Shown here in pieces: positions 44,310 to 52,698 of a DNA stretch of 64,000 nucleotides. Both the position numbers and the translations under genes were made by a program. The stretch is from CAVVDT01 sp963747005 (GTDB taxonomy: Bacteria; Pseudomonadota; Alphaproteobacteria; Rhizobiales; Aestuariivirgaceae): the NCBI GenBank assembly GCA_963747005.1, contig CAVVDT010000013.1, positions 186,001 to 250,000 of the forward strand. Direction: 5' to 3'. Position 1 is the first letter of the stretch; each line of letters begins with the position of its first letter. The notes beneath the pieces are model-generated. The model searched no databases. It worked only from the letters and a program-made list of their open reading frames with translations, and was not told where the DNA came from.

Positions 44310-45170
44310 TCAGGCTTTTCTCGCCTTGGCCAGCCGATCGAACGCCATCAGCGTTGCGACCAGGTTTTCCATCTGACCCAGCGGCACCATGTTGGGGCCG
44401 TCGGAGGGCGCGTTGTCGGGGTCCTCGTGAGTTTCGATGAAGACGCCCGCCACCCCCACCGCCACGGCGGCGCGCGCCAGCACCGGCACCATGGCGCGCT
44501 CGCCGCCCGATGCTGTTCCCTGCCCGCCCGGCTGCTGCACCGAATGGGTGGCATCGAAGATGACGGGAGCGCCGGTCGCGGCAAGGATGGGGAGCGCGCG
44601 CATGTCGGAGATGAGCGTGTTGTAGCCGAAGGACGTGCCGCGCTCGGTCACCAGTACATTGGGATTGCCCGAGCCGGTCACCTTCTCGACGACGTTCTTC
44701 ATGTCCCAGGGGCTGAGAAACTGGCCCTTCTTGACGTTCACCACCCGCCCCGTCCTGGCCGCCGCGACCAGAAGATCGGTTTGCCGGCACAAGAAGGCGG
44801 GGATCTGCAGGATATCCGCCACTTCGGCCACCTCGGCACACTGCGCCTGCTCGTGAACGTCGGTGAGGACGGGGATGTCCAGCTCGCGTTTCAGATCGGC
44901 GAAGACGGCAAGCGCCTTTTCCAGTCCCAACCCGCGTTGACCGCCAAGGCTGGTGCGGTTGGCCTTGTCAAACGATGCCTTGAAGACGAAGCCGATGCCC
45001 AGGCGCTCGGCCATTTCCTTGAGGTGCCCGGCGATCATGAAGGCATGGGTGCGGGACTGCATCTGGCAGGGTCCGGCAATGAGCGCCAGCGGCGCCCGAT
45101 TGCAAAAGGTCACCCTGCCCGCCTGGACTTGTGCGTTGGGTCCCACTATCAGCCCCGTTCGATCATGCAT
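44310..45170 (-). CDS. kdsA: 3-deoxy-8-phosphooctulonate synthase
   Basis: KdsA condenses arabinose 5-phosphate with phosphoenolpyruvate to make Kdo 8-phosphate for lipopolysaccharide. The 286-residue TIM-barrel protein has LALIAGPCQMQSRTHA, FKASFDKANRTS, DVHEQAQC and the C-terminal FIETHEDPDNAPSDGPNM. The Cys in AGPCQ and the context around residue 25 fit the family. The ATG at 45170 lies inside the end of the thioesterase gene (22-bp overlap), so the gene is probably coupled to it; a longer upstream frame was rejected. Confidence 0.95.
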   Translation of the reverse strand: MHDRTGLIVGPNAQVQAGRVTFCNRAPLALIAGPCQMQSRTHAFMIAGHLKEMAERLGIGFVFKASFDKANRTSLGGQRGLGLEKALAVFADLKRELDIPVLTDVHEQAQCAEVAEVADILQIPAFLCRQTDLLVAAARTGRVVNVKKGQFLSPWDMKNVVEKVTGSGNPNVLVTERGTSFGYNTLISDMRALPILAATGAPVIFDATHSVQQPGGQGTASGGERAMVPVLARAAVAVGVAGVFIETHEDPDNAPSDGPNMVPLGQMENLVATLMAFDRLAKARKA

Positions 45171-45595
45171 GTGCACGAGCCGTGAGCATAAAGCCTGCCG
45201 GCCTTGTCGACCAGCCGGGCATGCGAGGTGGCGGTGCGACGGCCCACATGGATGACTTCGCCGCGGCACAGGACCTCGCCGGTCTCCTGCGTCATGGCGC
45301 GTACATAGTTCACCTTCAGCTCGATGGTCGAATAGGTAACGCCCGCCTCCAGTTGCGTCTGCACGGCGCAACCCAGCGCGCTGTCGAGAATGGCCGCCGC
45401 CCAGCCGCCATGGATGATGTTGGCGGGGTTGTAGTAATCGGCGCTCGGCAAGCCGGCAAAGACCACGAAACCGTCACCCACTTCCTTGAGGCGGAAGCCG
45501 AGTACCGTCCCGAGCGGCGCCGAGCCGATCCCCGCCATCAGGTCGTCGAGGAATTGCCGGCCGGTCTTCTGCATCGCCCCGGACGGCTTGCTCAT
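45149..45595 (-). CDS. PaaI-type hotdog-fold thioesterase
   Basis: This 148-residue protein has the hotdog-fold signature NIIHGGWAAAILDSALGCAVQ, with the catalytic acid region typical of acyl-CoA thioesterases of the PaaI group. The substrate is unknown. It starts at an ATGA overlap with the VOC gene and overlaps the kdsA start at its end, forming one minus-strand operon. Confidence 0.85.
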   Translation of the reverse strand: MSKPSGAMQKTGRQFLDDLMAGIGSAPLGTVLGFRLKEVGDGFVVFAGLPSADYYNPANIIHGGWAAAILDSALGCAVQTQLEAGVTYSTIELKVNYVRAMTQETGEVLCRGEVIHVGRRTATSHARLVDKAGRLYAHGSCTCMIERG

Positions 45596-46464
45596 GCGCT
45601 GTCCCGCGACGCCAGCACCATCCCGGCGCCGAACAGATGTTCAGGCGAGACGATGACCCGGTGACGCTCGACGGCCACTGCCACATCGCTCTCTTCCACG
45701 ATGGCGCGGGCCCTCGCCATGTCGCTCACGCCAAGGCGAAAGGCGGCAAGCCGGTTGCCGTGATGGCTGGCGGGCGGCGCAAAGCCCCAATGGGCGCGGA
45801 AGGCTTCCCGGCCCAGCATGGTGATGCGCCCGCGCCCGGTGTCGACTTCGAGGCCGTCGATGCCCGCGCGATGCGCTTTGGCGCCTGCAAAGGCGGCCAT
45901 GAACCCGGCGATCTCCGCCGGATCGTCGGCCACCAGCCCCACTTCCTCGATGCTGCCGGCGGTATTGGCATGGTGCTGATACTCGGCCTTCCAGAAATGC
46001 TCCGGCGCATGCTGCTGGCAATAGAAGAAACCGGCATCGGGCAAGGCGGGATGGCTGGCAAAGCTGAGCGAAAACCCCACCGTCACTTCCTCGCCCGACG
46101 GCAGCCTGGCGCGGCGCGAAAAATCGAACGGCTTATAGGTTTCGAGACCGGCGGCCCGCATGCGCTCGCCTTCGGCCCTGGCATCCTCGCTGGCCAGCAC
46201 CAGCATGGAGAACCCCTCGCCGCTTGCCAGATAGTCGCGATTGAAGGCGGCAAAGCTGAAATTGCCGGCGCTCGCCTCGGGGATATCCTCAGGTGCCGCA
46301 ATGGCCAGCAGTTCGAGGAAGCCACCCTGAAGCTGCACCAGGCTGTTGCCGGTGCCGAAGGGATGGCGCGCCGGCGGCGTGAGGGTGAAGCCGAGGGCTT
46401 GATAGCGTGCCCGTGCCGCATCCAGATCGTGCGTTGCCAGCACCAGATGGTCGATGCCGCTCAC
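45592..46464 (-). CDS. VOC-family (glyoxalase-like) protein
   Basis: The 290-residue protein has two vicinal-oxygen-chelate-type modules, opening with DHLVLATHDLDAARARYQALG and a second half from SIEEVGLVADDPAEIAGFM. It matches the glyoxalase-like domain 3 group of unknown function. A divalent metal is likely bound by His7 of the first module and later residues. It overlaps both neighbours as ATGA, so it is co-translated with the MscS-type gene and the thioesterase. Confidence 0.8.
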   Translation of the reverse strand: MSGIDHLVLATHDLDAARARYQALGFTLTPPARHPFGTGNSLVQLQGGFLELLAIAAPEDIPEASAGNFSFAAFNRDYLASGEGFSMLVLASEDARAEGERMRAAGLETYKPFDFSRRARLPSGEEVTVGFSLSFASHPALPDAGFFYCQQHAPEHFWKAEYQHHANTAGSIEEVGLVADDPAEIAGFMAAFAGAKAHRAGIDGLEVDTGRGRITMLGREAFRAHWGFAPPASHHGNRLAAFRLGVSDMARARAIVEESDVAVAVERHRVIVSPEHLFGAGMVLASRDSA

Positions 46465-49004
46465 GTTTTGCGTTTCCTTGCCGGCGGTGGCGAGGCAATT
46501 CCCGGCTGCGACTTCACATGCACGTCGCGCTGCGGGAAGGGAATTTCGATGCCGGCTTCCTTCAAGGTCCTGAAGATGGCAAAGCGCAGCTCGCTGGCGA
46601 CGATCGCCACGTAGTTGACATCGGGAATATAGACCCGCAACTCGAAGTCCAGCGACGAGTCGCCAAACGCCATGAACAGCACGAAGGGCTGGGGAAAGCT
46701 CAGGACCCGCTTGTTGGCACGGGCGCAGTCCATGAGGATCCTCTCGACCTGTTCGGGGTCGGAATCATAAGAGACACCGACAGCGATGCGGGCCCGGCCG
46801 ATGGCGTCGGTATGGGTCCAGTTGAGCACCGCCTCGGATATCAGGCTGGAATTGGGAATGATCACCGATCCGCGATCGAATGTCTCAAGTTCGGTGGAGC
46901 GCACGTTGATCCGCTTTACCGTCCCCTCGCCGCCCGTCACCGCGATCCAGTCGCCCACCCGGATCGGCCGCTCGGCCAGAAGGATGAGGCCGGAGACGAA
47001 ATTGTTGACGATCGATTGCAGGCCGAGGCCGATACCGACCGACAGGGCGCCGACGATGATGGCGAGATTGGAGAAATCCACCCCCGCCGCGGTGACCGCG
47101 ATGCTGGCGGCAAGCAGGATGCTGGCGTAGCTGGCGCCGGTGAGGATGGAGTTGCGCAGGCCCGCATCCATGGTGGTGCGCGACAGCAGCCGCCGGTCGA
47201 GCCACAGCCGGAACAGCCGCGCAGCAATGAGACCGATGGCAAGAATGCCCAAGGCGAGGAGAATGTTGGCCGGATCGATGGTGATGTCGCCGACCTTGAA
47301 GCCGAAAAAGGCGGTCTGGATCCAGCTCGAATAGTCGATCCAGGTGACCGCCCATTGCGCCATGATGAGGGGGATGCCGCCGAGCACCAGCGCCAGATCG
47401 ACGAGGGTGGAGAAGAACAGTCCCAGGCGTCGCGCCCCGGTCTCGCCGAGCGACAGGGTGGTGCGCAGGAAGCGGCCCGGGGCGGTGCGCGTATCGAGAC
47501 TGGCGGAAACCATCGCATCGACCAGGTGATGCAGCAGGTAAAGCAGGCTGACGATGGCCGTCGTCTCGATGAGCTTGGTCGTCACGAAATGGGCAAACGC
47601 CACATAGCCGAACACCAGGCTGGCGGCGGCGGCCACGACGATCAGCCAAAGGAACTGCAGCAGATAGGCCGTCCAGCCGAAATAGTACTGGCGCTCGCCT
47701 GGCGGTTCGCCCTCGCCTGCCTTGCCGCCGCGCGTGGCGCGCAGCAGCATGGCGATCAGCACCACCAGCACCAGGGCAACGCCGCCGCTCCACCCGACGG
47801 TGAATTCAAACGGCAGGAACAGGACGTTCGCCATGGTCGAAACGACATGGTCGGTGGCGAAGGTGAAGGCGATGGCGGTGATGATGCCGACCATGCGGCC
47901 GGCCATGTGGTCGTCCACGTTGACGAGTCGCCAGGCCGGGTTGCGCGGCGCCAGAATGCCCCAGGCCAGCGCCAGGGCACCGGACAGCCACACTACGCCT
48001 TTCTCGGTCGCGACCAGCACCCGGGAAAGGCGCGGGCCGATACCGCCGGTCAGGTTGGCGATGAGATGGGCGACTGCAAAACCGGCGATCAGCAGGCCAA
48101 TGGTGAACACCGTTACCCACACCGCCCGCCACAGCCGCGGCAGATCGTTGTGGGCGCTCGCGGCGCCACGGCGCATAATGCCCACATTCAGCCGCCACGC
48201 CACCAGGATGAAGAGCAGTGCGGCGAAGCCGCCGAGTGCCAGGCTGCCGGCGGGTGACAGGAACCGCCTGGCGGATGCATCGCTCACCAGGGCGCCCGAC
48301 ACCAGCAGGCCGGTGCGCTGGGCAAAGGTCGGCAGGGCGGTGAACACGTCGTACCAGAAGGCCGGATTGAAGATCGACCGGCTGGGCTCGAAAACCCGCC
48401 TGATGAACAGGTCGCGTTGCAGGTTGGCGGCGCCGGAGGAAACCTGATCGGCCTCCACGGCTACCAGCCCCAGTTGCTTGCTGGTGCCTTCAAGCAGCGC
48501 CACTGTATCGCTCAGGCGCTTGCGCTCGGCGGCGACGGCTGGTGCCTCGGTAGCGCCGTCCGCCGGCGGCTCGCCAAGCTTCTTGAGCTGGGCGGTGACG
48601 TCATCGAGGGGCTTGCGAATATCGGCCTGGGCCGCCAATGCCTCGATTCTGACGGCATCGGCGGCTTGCCGTTGCTCGGCCAGCTTGTCGGGCGGAATGG
48701 TGGGAACCGCAATCTCCTTGCGGATGGCGTCGAGCTGGGTGCGCAACTGATCGAGGGTGCGGCCGGCCTTGCTGATATCCGGGGATTGCGGCGGCGGTGC
48801 CTGCTGTGCCTGCTGCGGTTGTGGCGCCGGCTGCGCCTGTTCCGGCTGGGCTTGCTGCGGCTGAGGCGCTGGCTGGGTCTGTTGCGGCTGCGGTACCTGC
48901 TGGGTCTGCGCCAGCACCAGAGTCGCCGCAATCGCCAGCGTGGCGGTCAGTGCCGCGAGGGCGGACAGCCATCGGTACAGCATTATGGGCGCTCGCCTCG
49001 TCAT
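46461..49004 (-). CDS. MscS-family mechanosensitive channel with DUF3772 domain
   Basis: This 847-residue membrane protein has a signal peptide, a low-complexity Gln/Pro/Ala segment at about residues 33-75, a periplasmic helical domain of the DUF3772 type, around ten membrane helices, and a C-terminal MscS domain. The MscS pore and beta regions are visible (VDFSNLAIIVGALSVGIGLG, LAERPIRVGDWI, GTVKRINVRSTELETFD). It probably releases solutes on osmotic downshock. GGAG lies about 9 bases before the ATG at 49004. Confidence 0.9.
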   Translation of the reverse strand: MTRRAPIMLYRWLSALAALTATLAIAATLVLAQTQQVPQPQQTQPAPQPQQAQPEQAQPAPQPQQAQQAPPPQSPDISKAGRTLDQLRTQLDAIRKEIAVPTIPPDKLAEQRQAADAVRIEALAAQADIRKPLDDVTAQLKKLGEPPADGATEAPAVAAERKRLSDTVALLEGTSKQLGLVAVEADQVSSGAANLQRDLFIRRVFEPSRSIFNPAFWYDVFTALPTFAQRTGLLVSGALVSDASARRFLSPAGSLALGGFAALLFILVAWRLNVGIMRRGAASAHNDLPRLWRAVWVTVFTIGLLIAGFAVAHLIANLTGGIGPRLSRVLVATEKGVVWLSGALALAWGILAPRNPAWRLVNVDDHMAGRMVGIITAIAFTFATDHVVSTMANVLFLPFEFTVGWSGGVALVLVVLIAMLLRATRGGKAGEGEPPGERQYYFGWTAYLLQFLWLIVVAAAASLVFGYVAFAHFVTTKLIETTAIVSLLYLLHHLVDAMVSASLDTRTAPGRFLRTTLSLGETGARRLGLFFSTLVDLALVLGGIPLIMAQWAVTWIDYSSWIQTAFFGFKVGDITIDPANILLALGILAIGLIAARLFRLWLDRRLLSRTTMDAGLRNSILTGASYASILLAASIAVTAAGVDFSNLAIIVGALSVGIGLGLQSIVNNFVSGLILLAERPIRVGDWIAVTGGEGTVKRINVRSTELETFDRGSVIIPNSSLISEAVLNWTHTDAIGRARIAVGVSYDSDPEQVERILMDCARANKRVLSFPQPFVLFMAFGDSSLDFELRVYIPDVNYVAIVASELRFAIFRTLKEAGIEIPFPQRDVHVKSQPGIASPPPARKRKT

Positions 49005-49144
49005 CCCGTCACGCTCCTAACCGCTTCGCTCCGCATGTCAACCGCCCACCACCAACCGTGCAAAGTCCTTGACCCACCAACCGCCGCCGCAGGATTGAGC
49101 ATTGATTCTTGGCGCAAACATGCTCGCGGCGCGGTGTTCAGCGG

Positions 49145-50773
49145 TTACACCAGCCGGTTCTGTTCCACGGCCGCGGCAATGAACGAGGCGAACAGCGGAT
49201 GCGGCTCGAACGGCCGCGACTTCAGTTCCGGGTGGTACTGCACGCCGATGAACCAGGGATGACCGTCAAGTTCGACGATTTCCGGCAGCAGGCCATCGGG
49301 CGACAGACCGGAAAAACGCAAGCCCGCCTTCTCCAGCCGCTCGCGGTAGCGCATGTTCACCTCGTAGCGGTGGCGATGGCGCTCCGAAATGTCGGCAACC
49401 CCGTAAATCTCGCGTACCTTCGTACCCTCGACCAGGTGCGCGGCGTAGGCGCCCAGCCGCATGGTGCCGCCCATATCGCCGCCCGAACGGCGCTGTTCCA
49501 GTTCATTGCCGCGCATCCATTCGGTCATCAGGCCGACGATAGGCTCGCTGGTCGGTCCGAACTCGGTGGATGAGGCCTTTTCGATGCCGGCAAGGTTGCG
49601 GGCGGCCTCGATGCAGGCCATCTGCATGCCGAAGCAGATACCGAAATAGGGCACATTGCGGGTGCGCGCAAAGGTGGCGGCGCGGATCTTGCCTTCCGCC
49701 CCGCGCTCGCCGAAGCCGCCCGGCACCAGGATGCCGTCGACGCTTTCCAGCCATGGCGCCGGGTCCTCCTCCTCGAAGATCTCCGAGGCGATCCATTGCA
49801 GCTTCACCTTCACCTTGTTGGCGATGCCGCCATGCACCAGCGCCTCGCCCAGCGACTTGTAGGCGTCCAGAAGCCCGGTGTACTTGCCGACCACGGCAAT
49901 CGTCACTTCGCCCTCCGGCTCGGCGATGCGTTCAGATACCTCCTCCCAGCCGCTGAGGTCGGGCTGCGGGGCGGCCTCGATGCCGAAAGCGGCAAGTACC
50001 TCTGAATCCAGCCCCTCGTGGTGATAGGCGACCGGCACGTCGTAGATCGATTTCACATCCAGCGCCTGGATCACCGCCGAGGGCCTGACATTGCAGAACA
50101 GCGCGATCTTGCGGCGCTCGTTGTCGGGGATCGCCCGGTCGGCGCGGCATAACAGGATATCGGGCTGGATGCCGATGGAGCGCAGTTCCTTCACCGAATG
50201 CTGGGTGGGCTTGGTCTTGAGTTCCCCGGCCGAAGGGATGAACGGCAAAAGCGTCAGGTGGATATAGATGCAGGAATGGCGCGGCAGGTCGTTGCCCAGT
50301 TGCCGGATGGCCTCGAAATAGGGCAGCCCCTCGATGTCGCCCACCGTTCCGCCGATTTCCACCAGCACGAAGTCGTAGGGCTCGTTGCCCGACAAAACGA
50401 ATTCCTTGATGGCATCGGTGACGTGCGGGATGACCTGCACGGTGGCGCCAAGGTAATCGCCGCGCCGCTCGCGGGCGATGATGTCCTGATAGATGCGCCC
50501 GGTGGTGATGTTGTCGGCGCGTTCCGACGAACGCCCGGTGAAGCGCTCGTAATGGCCGAGATCGAGATCGGTCTCGGCCCCGTCGTCGGTGACGTAGACC
50601 TCGCCGTGCTGGTAGGGGCTCATCGTGCCCGGATCGACATTGAGATAGGGATCGAGCTTGCGCAGGCGCACCTTGTAGCCGCGCGCCTGCAGCAGCGCGC
50701 CGAGCGCCGCCGAAGCCAGACCCTTGCCGAGGGAGGACACCACGCCGCCGGTGATGAAGATGTACCGCGCCAT
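49145..50773 (-). CDS. pyrG: CTP synthase
   Basis: PyrG makes CTP from UTP with glutamine. The 542-residue protein begins MARYIFITGGVVSSLGKG with the synthetase P-loop region and ends with a glutaminase domain whose Cys lies in GICFGMQMACIEAARN. The His-Glu pair is in VQYHPELKSRPFEPHPLF. The ATG at 50773 is chosen; the upstream in-frame start adds unrelated residues. It is divergent from ftsB; in many relatives pyrG follows secG instead. Confidence 0.97.
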   Translation of the reverse strand: MARYIFITGGVVSSLGKGLASAALGALLQARGYKVRLRKLDPYLNVDPGTMSPYQHGEVYVTDDGAETDLDLGHYERFTGRSSERADNITTGRIYQDIIARERRGDYLGATVQVIPHVTDAIKEFVLSGNEPYDFVLVEIGGTVGDIEGLPYFEAIRQLGNDLPRHSCIYIHLTLLPFIPSAGELKTKPTQHSVKELRSIGIQPDILLCRADRAIPDNERRKIALFCNVRPSAVIQALDVKSIYDVPVAYHHEGLDSEVLAAFGIEAAPQPDLSGWEEVSERIAEPEGEVTIAVVGKYTGLLDAYKSLGEALVHGGIANKVKVKLQWIASEIFEEEDPAPWLESVDGILVPGGFGERGAEGKIRAATFARTRNVPYFGICFGMQMACIEAARNLAGIEKASSTEFGPTSEPIVGLMTEWMRGNELEQRRSGGDMGGTMRLGAYAAHLVEGTKVREIYGVADISERHRHRYEVNMRYRERLEKAGLRFSGLSPDGLLPEIVELDGHPWFIGVQYHPELKSRPFEPHPLFASFIAAAVEQNRLV

Positions 50774-50922
50774 GGGACTTTGCCTATAGCCGGAGTCGGC
50801 GGGTCTGCAAAGCAAGAAAGGCAGGTATCAACAATTGCTCGGCGCCGCCCCTCTTAGCGACTTGTTAACCAGGGTACCTTCAGGCTTGGAGGAACCTCTA
50901 CCTTGCGACCGAGTCGTTTCCC

Positions 50923-51243
50923 ATGCGCCGCATTCCGTTGGGCCTTGTCGTCACCTTCAGTTGCCTGGGGCTGCTGGGCTACTTCACCTGGCATGCCGTG
51001 AAGGGACCGCGCTCGTTCGCCAACTACGACGCGCTGCAGGTGAAGATCGCCGGCCTTGAGGCAAAGCTCGACGTCGAGCGCGCCGAACGCGCCGCCTTCG
51101 AGCATCGCGTCGACCTGCTGCGGCCTGAAAGCGTCGACCCGGATCTGGTGGACGAACTGGCCCGCAAGGTGCTGGACTTCGCCGCCCCGGGCGACGTGGT
51201 GGTGGTTGAGGGCCCGCGAAACGACGCCCCATCAAAACAATAA
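50923..51243 (+). CDS. ftsB: Septum formation initiator FtsB/DivIC-like
   Basis: This 106-residue protein has one membrane helix (LGLVVTFSCLGLLGYFTWHA) followed by a coiled coil (NYDALQVKIAGLEAKLDVERAERAAFEH, given in part) and the conserved RPESVDPDLVDELARKVLDF. It matches the alphaproteobacterial FtsB-type cell division protein. It lies upstream of pdhA, as in many relatives. Confidence 0.88.
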   Translation: MRRIPLGLVVTFSCLGLLGYFTWHAVKGPRSFANYDALQVKIAGLEAKLDVERAERAAFEHRVDLLRPESVDPDLVDELARKVLDFAAPGDVVVVEGPRNDAPSKQ

Positions 51244-51361
51244 ACCGAATTTCAGTTGATCTTGTAATTTTCTAGCCTTTACCGCGCTTTATGCATAGAC
51301 TATGGGCCTGAAGAATACGGCACCAAAGCCGTACCGCCAGTCACAGCAAGGGAGGATTGTA

Positions 51362-52387
51362 ATGGCCAGCCGTCAGACTGCCGCCACCCAGAAGAAGACT
51401 CGCGCCGCCGAGAATCCCGCCTTTACCACCGCCGACGAGCTCCAGGCCTATCGCGACATGCTGTTGATCCGGCGCTTCGAGGAAAAGGCCGGCCAGCTCT
51501 ACGGCATGGGCTTCATCGGCGGCTTCTGTCATCTCTATATCGGCCAGGAGGCCGTGGTCGTCGGCATGCAGATGACGCTGAAGGACGGCGATCAGGTCAT
51601 CACCTCTTACCGTGACCATGGCCACATGCTGGCCTGCGGCATGGACCCCAAGGGCGTGATGGCCGAGCTCACCGGCCGCCGCAACGGCTATTCCAAAGGC
51701 AAGGGCGGGTCCATGCACATGTTCTCGCGCGAGAAGAATTTCTATGGTGGCCACGGCATCGTCGGCGCCCAGGTGCCGCTCGGTGCGGGGCTGGCCTTTT
51801 CCAACCGCTATCGCGGCAACGACCATGTCAGCGTCACCTATTTCGGCGAAGGCGCCACCAACCAGGGCCAGGTCTACGAGAGTTTCAACATGGCCGCCCT
51901 GTGGAACCTCCCGGTGATCTTCGTCATCGAGAACAACCGTTACGCCATGGGCACCGCGGTGACGCGCGCCGCGGCGAAGTCTGAGGAACTCTACAACCGC
52001 GGCTCGGTCTACGGCATTCCCGGCCGCCAGGTCGACGGCATGGATGTTCGCGCGGTCAAGGCCGCCGGCATCGAGGCGGTTGCCCAGTGCCGGGCCGGCA
52101 AGGGTCCGGTGATTCTTGAAATGATGACCTACCGCTATCGCGGCCATTCCATGTCGGACCCGGCCAAATACCGCACCAAGGAAGAGGTGCAGAAGATGCG
52201 CGAGGAGCACGATCCCATCGAGCAGGTCAAGCGCCGCCTCATCGAGGCGGGAACGGCGGAGGCCGACCTGAAGTCCGTCGATGCCGAGATCCGAGCCCGC
52301 GTCACCGCCGCGGCCGAATTCGCCCAGAGCGACGCCGAGCCCGATGCGGCCGAACTGTGGAGCGATGTTTATGTCGCCGCCCCGTGA
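51362..52387 (+). CDS. pdhA: Pyruvate dehydrogenase E1 alpha subunit
   Basis: PdhA and PdhB form the thiamine diphosphate-dependent E1 that decarboxylates pyruvate. The 341-residue alpha subunit has the cofactor-binding motif GEGATNQGQVYESFNMAALW through IENN, preceded by GGHGIVGAQVPLGAG and followed by the phosphorylation-loop-like YRYRGHSMSDP. The ATG at 51362 has a strong AAGGGAGGA site upstream. An in-frame start at 51302 lacks that support. Confidence 0.96.
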   Translation: MASRQTAATQKKTRAAENPAFTTADELQAYRDMLLIRRFEEKAGQLYGMGFIGGFCHLYIGQEAVVVGMQMTLKDGDQVITSYRDHGHMLACGMDPKGVMAELTGRRNGYSKGKGGSMHMFSREKNFYGGHGIVGAQVPLGAGLAFSNRYRGNDHVSVTYFGEGATNQGQVYESFNMAALWNLPVIFVIENNRYAMGTAVTRAAAKSEELYNRGSVYGIPGRQVDGMDVRAVKAAGIEAVAQCRAGKGPVILEMMTYRYRGHSMSDPAKYRTKEEVQKMREEHDPIEQVKRRLIEAGTAEADLKSVDAEIRARVTAAAEFAQSDAEPDAAELWSDVYVAAP

Positions 52388-52662
52388 TTGCCACGCTCAT
52401 CGTCGTCGTTGTGCTGGCGGGGTTCGCGGCCTGGCTGGTTGCCGCATGGTCGCTGATCAGCCTGCTGCGGCTGGCGCCCGAACCGCTCGCTTTCCTCAGG
52501 CACGCAAGCTGGTGGAACCGGGCGAAGATGGAAGCCGCCATCGGACCGGCGGGCCTCACCCATCTCAAGCGCTTCAAGAAAGCACTTCTGGCGTTCTTCG
52601 CCGCCATCGTCTGCGGCTTCGCCCTGGCGCTGGTGCAACTCATGCTCAACAAGGCACCGTGA
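52384..52662 (+). CDS. Small two-helix membrane protein between pdhA and pdhB
   Basis: The 92-residue protein starts at a GTG overlapping the pdhA stop (GTGA). It has a hydrophobic N-terminal helix (VIATLIVVVVLAGFAAWLVA), a basic middle (WWNRAKMEAA, HLKRFKKA) and a second helix (LLAFFAAIVCGFALALVQLM). I do not recognise a family. It would be translated with pdhA and may sit at the membrane near the complex; this is only inferred from position. Confidence 0.6.
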   Translation: MIATLIVVVVLAGFAAWLVAAWSLISLLRLAPEPLAFLRHASWWNRAKMEAAIGPAGLTHLKRFKKALLAFFAAIVCGFALALVQLMLNKAP

Positions 52663-52698
52663 TGCCCCTCGTTCACGACAGCCGGAGGTTTGTCCGTC

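Noticed and set aside
44092..44376. A short plus-strand frame upstream of and into kdsA.
   Set aside because: It overlaps the end of kdsA antisense and has no recognisable protein features.
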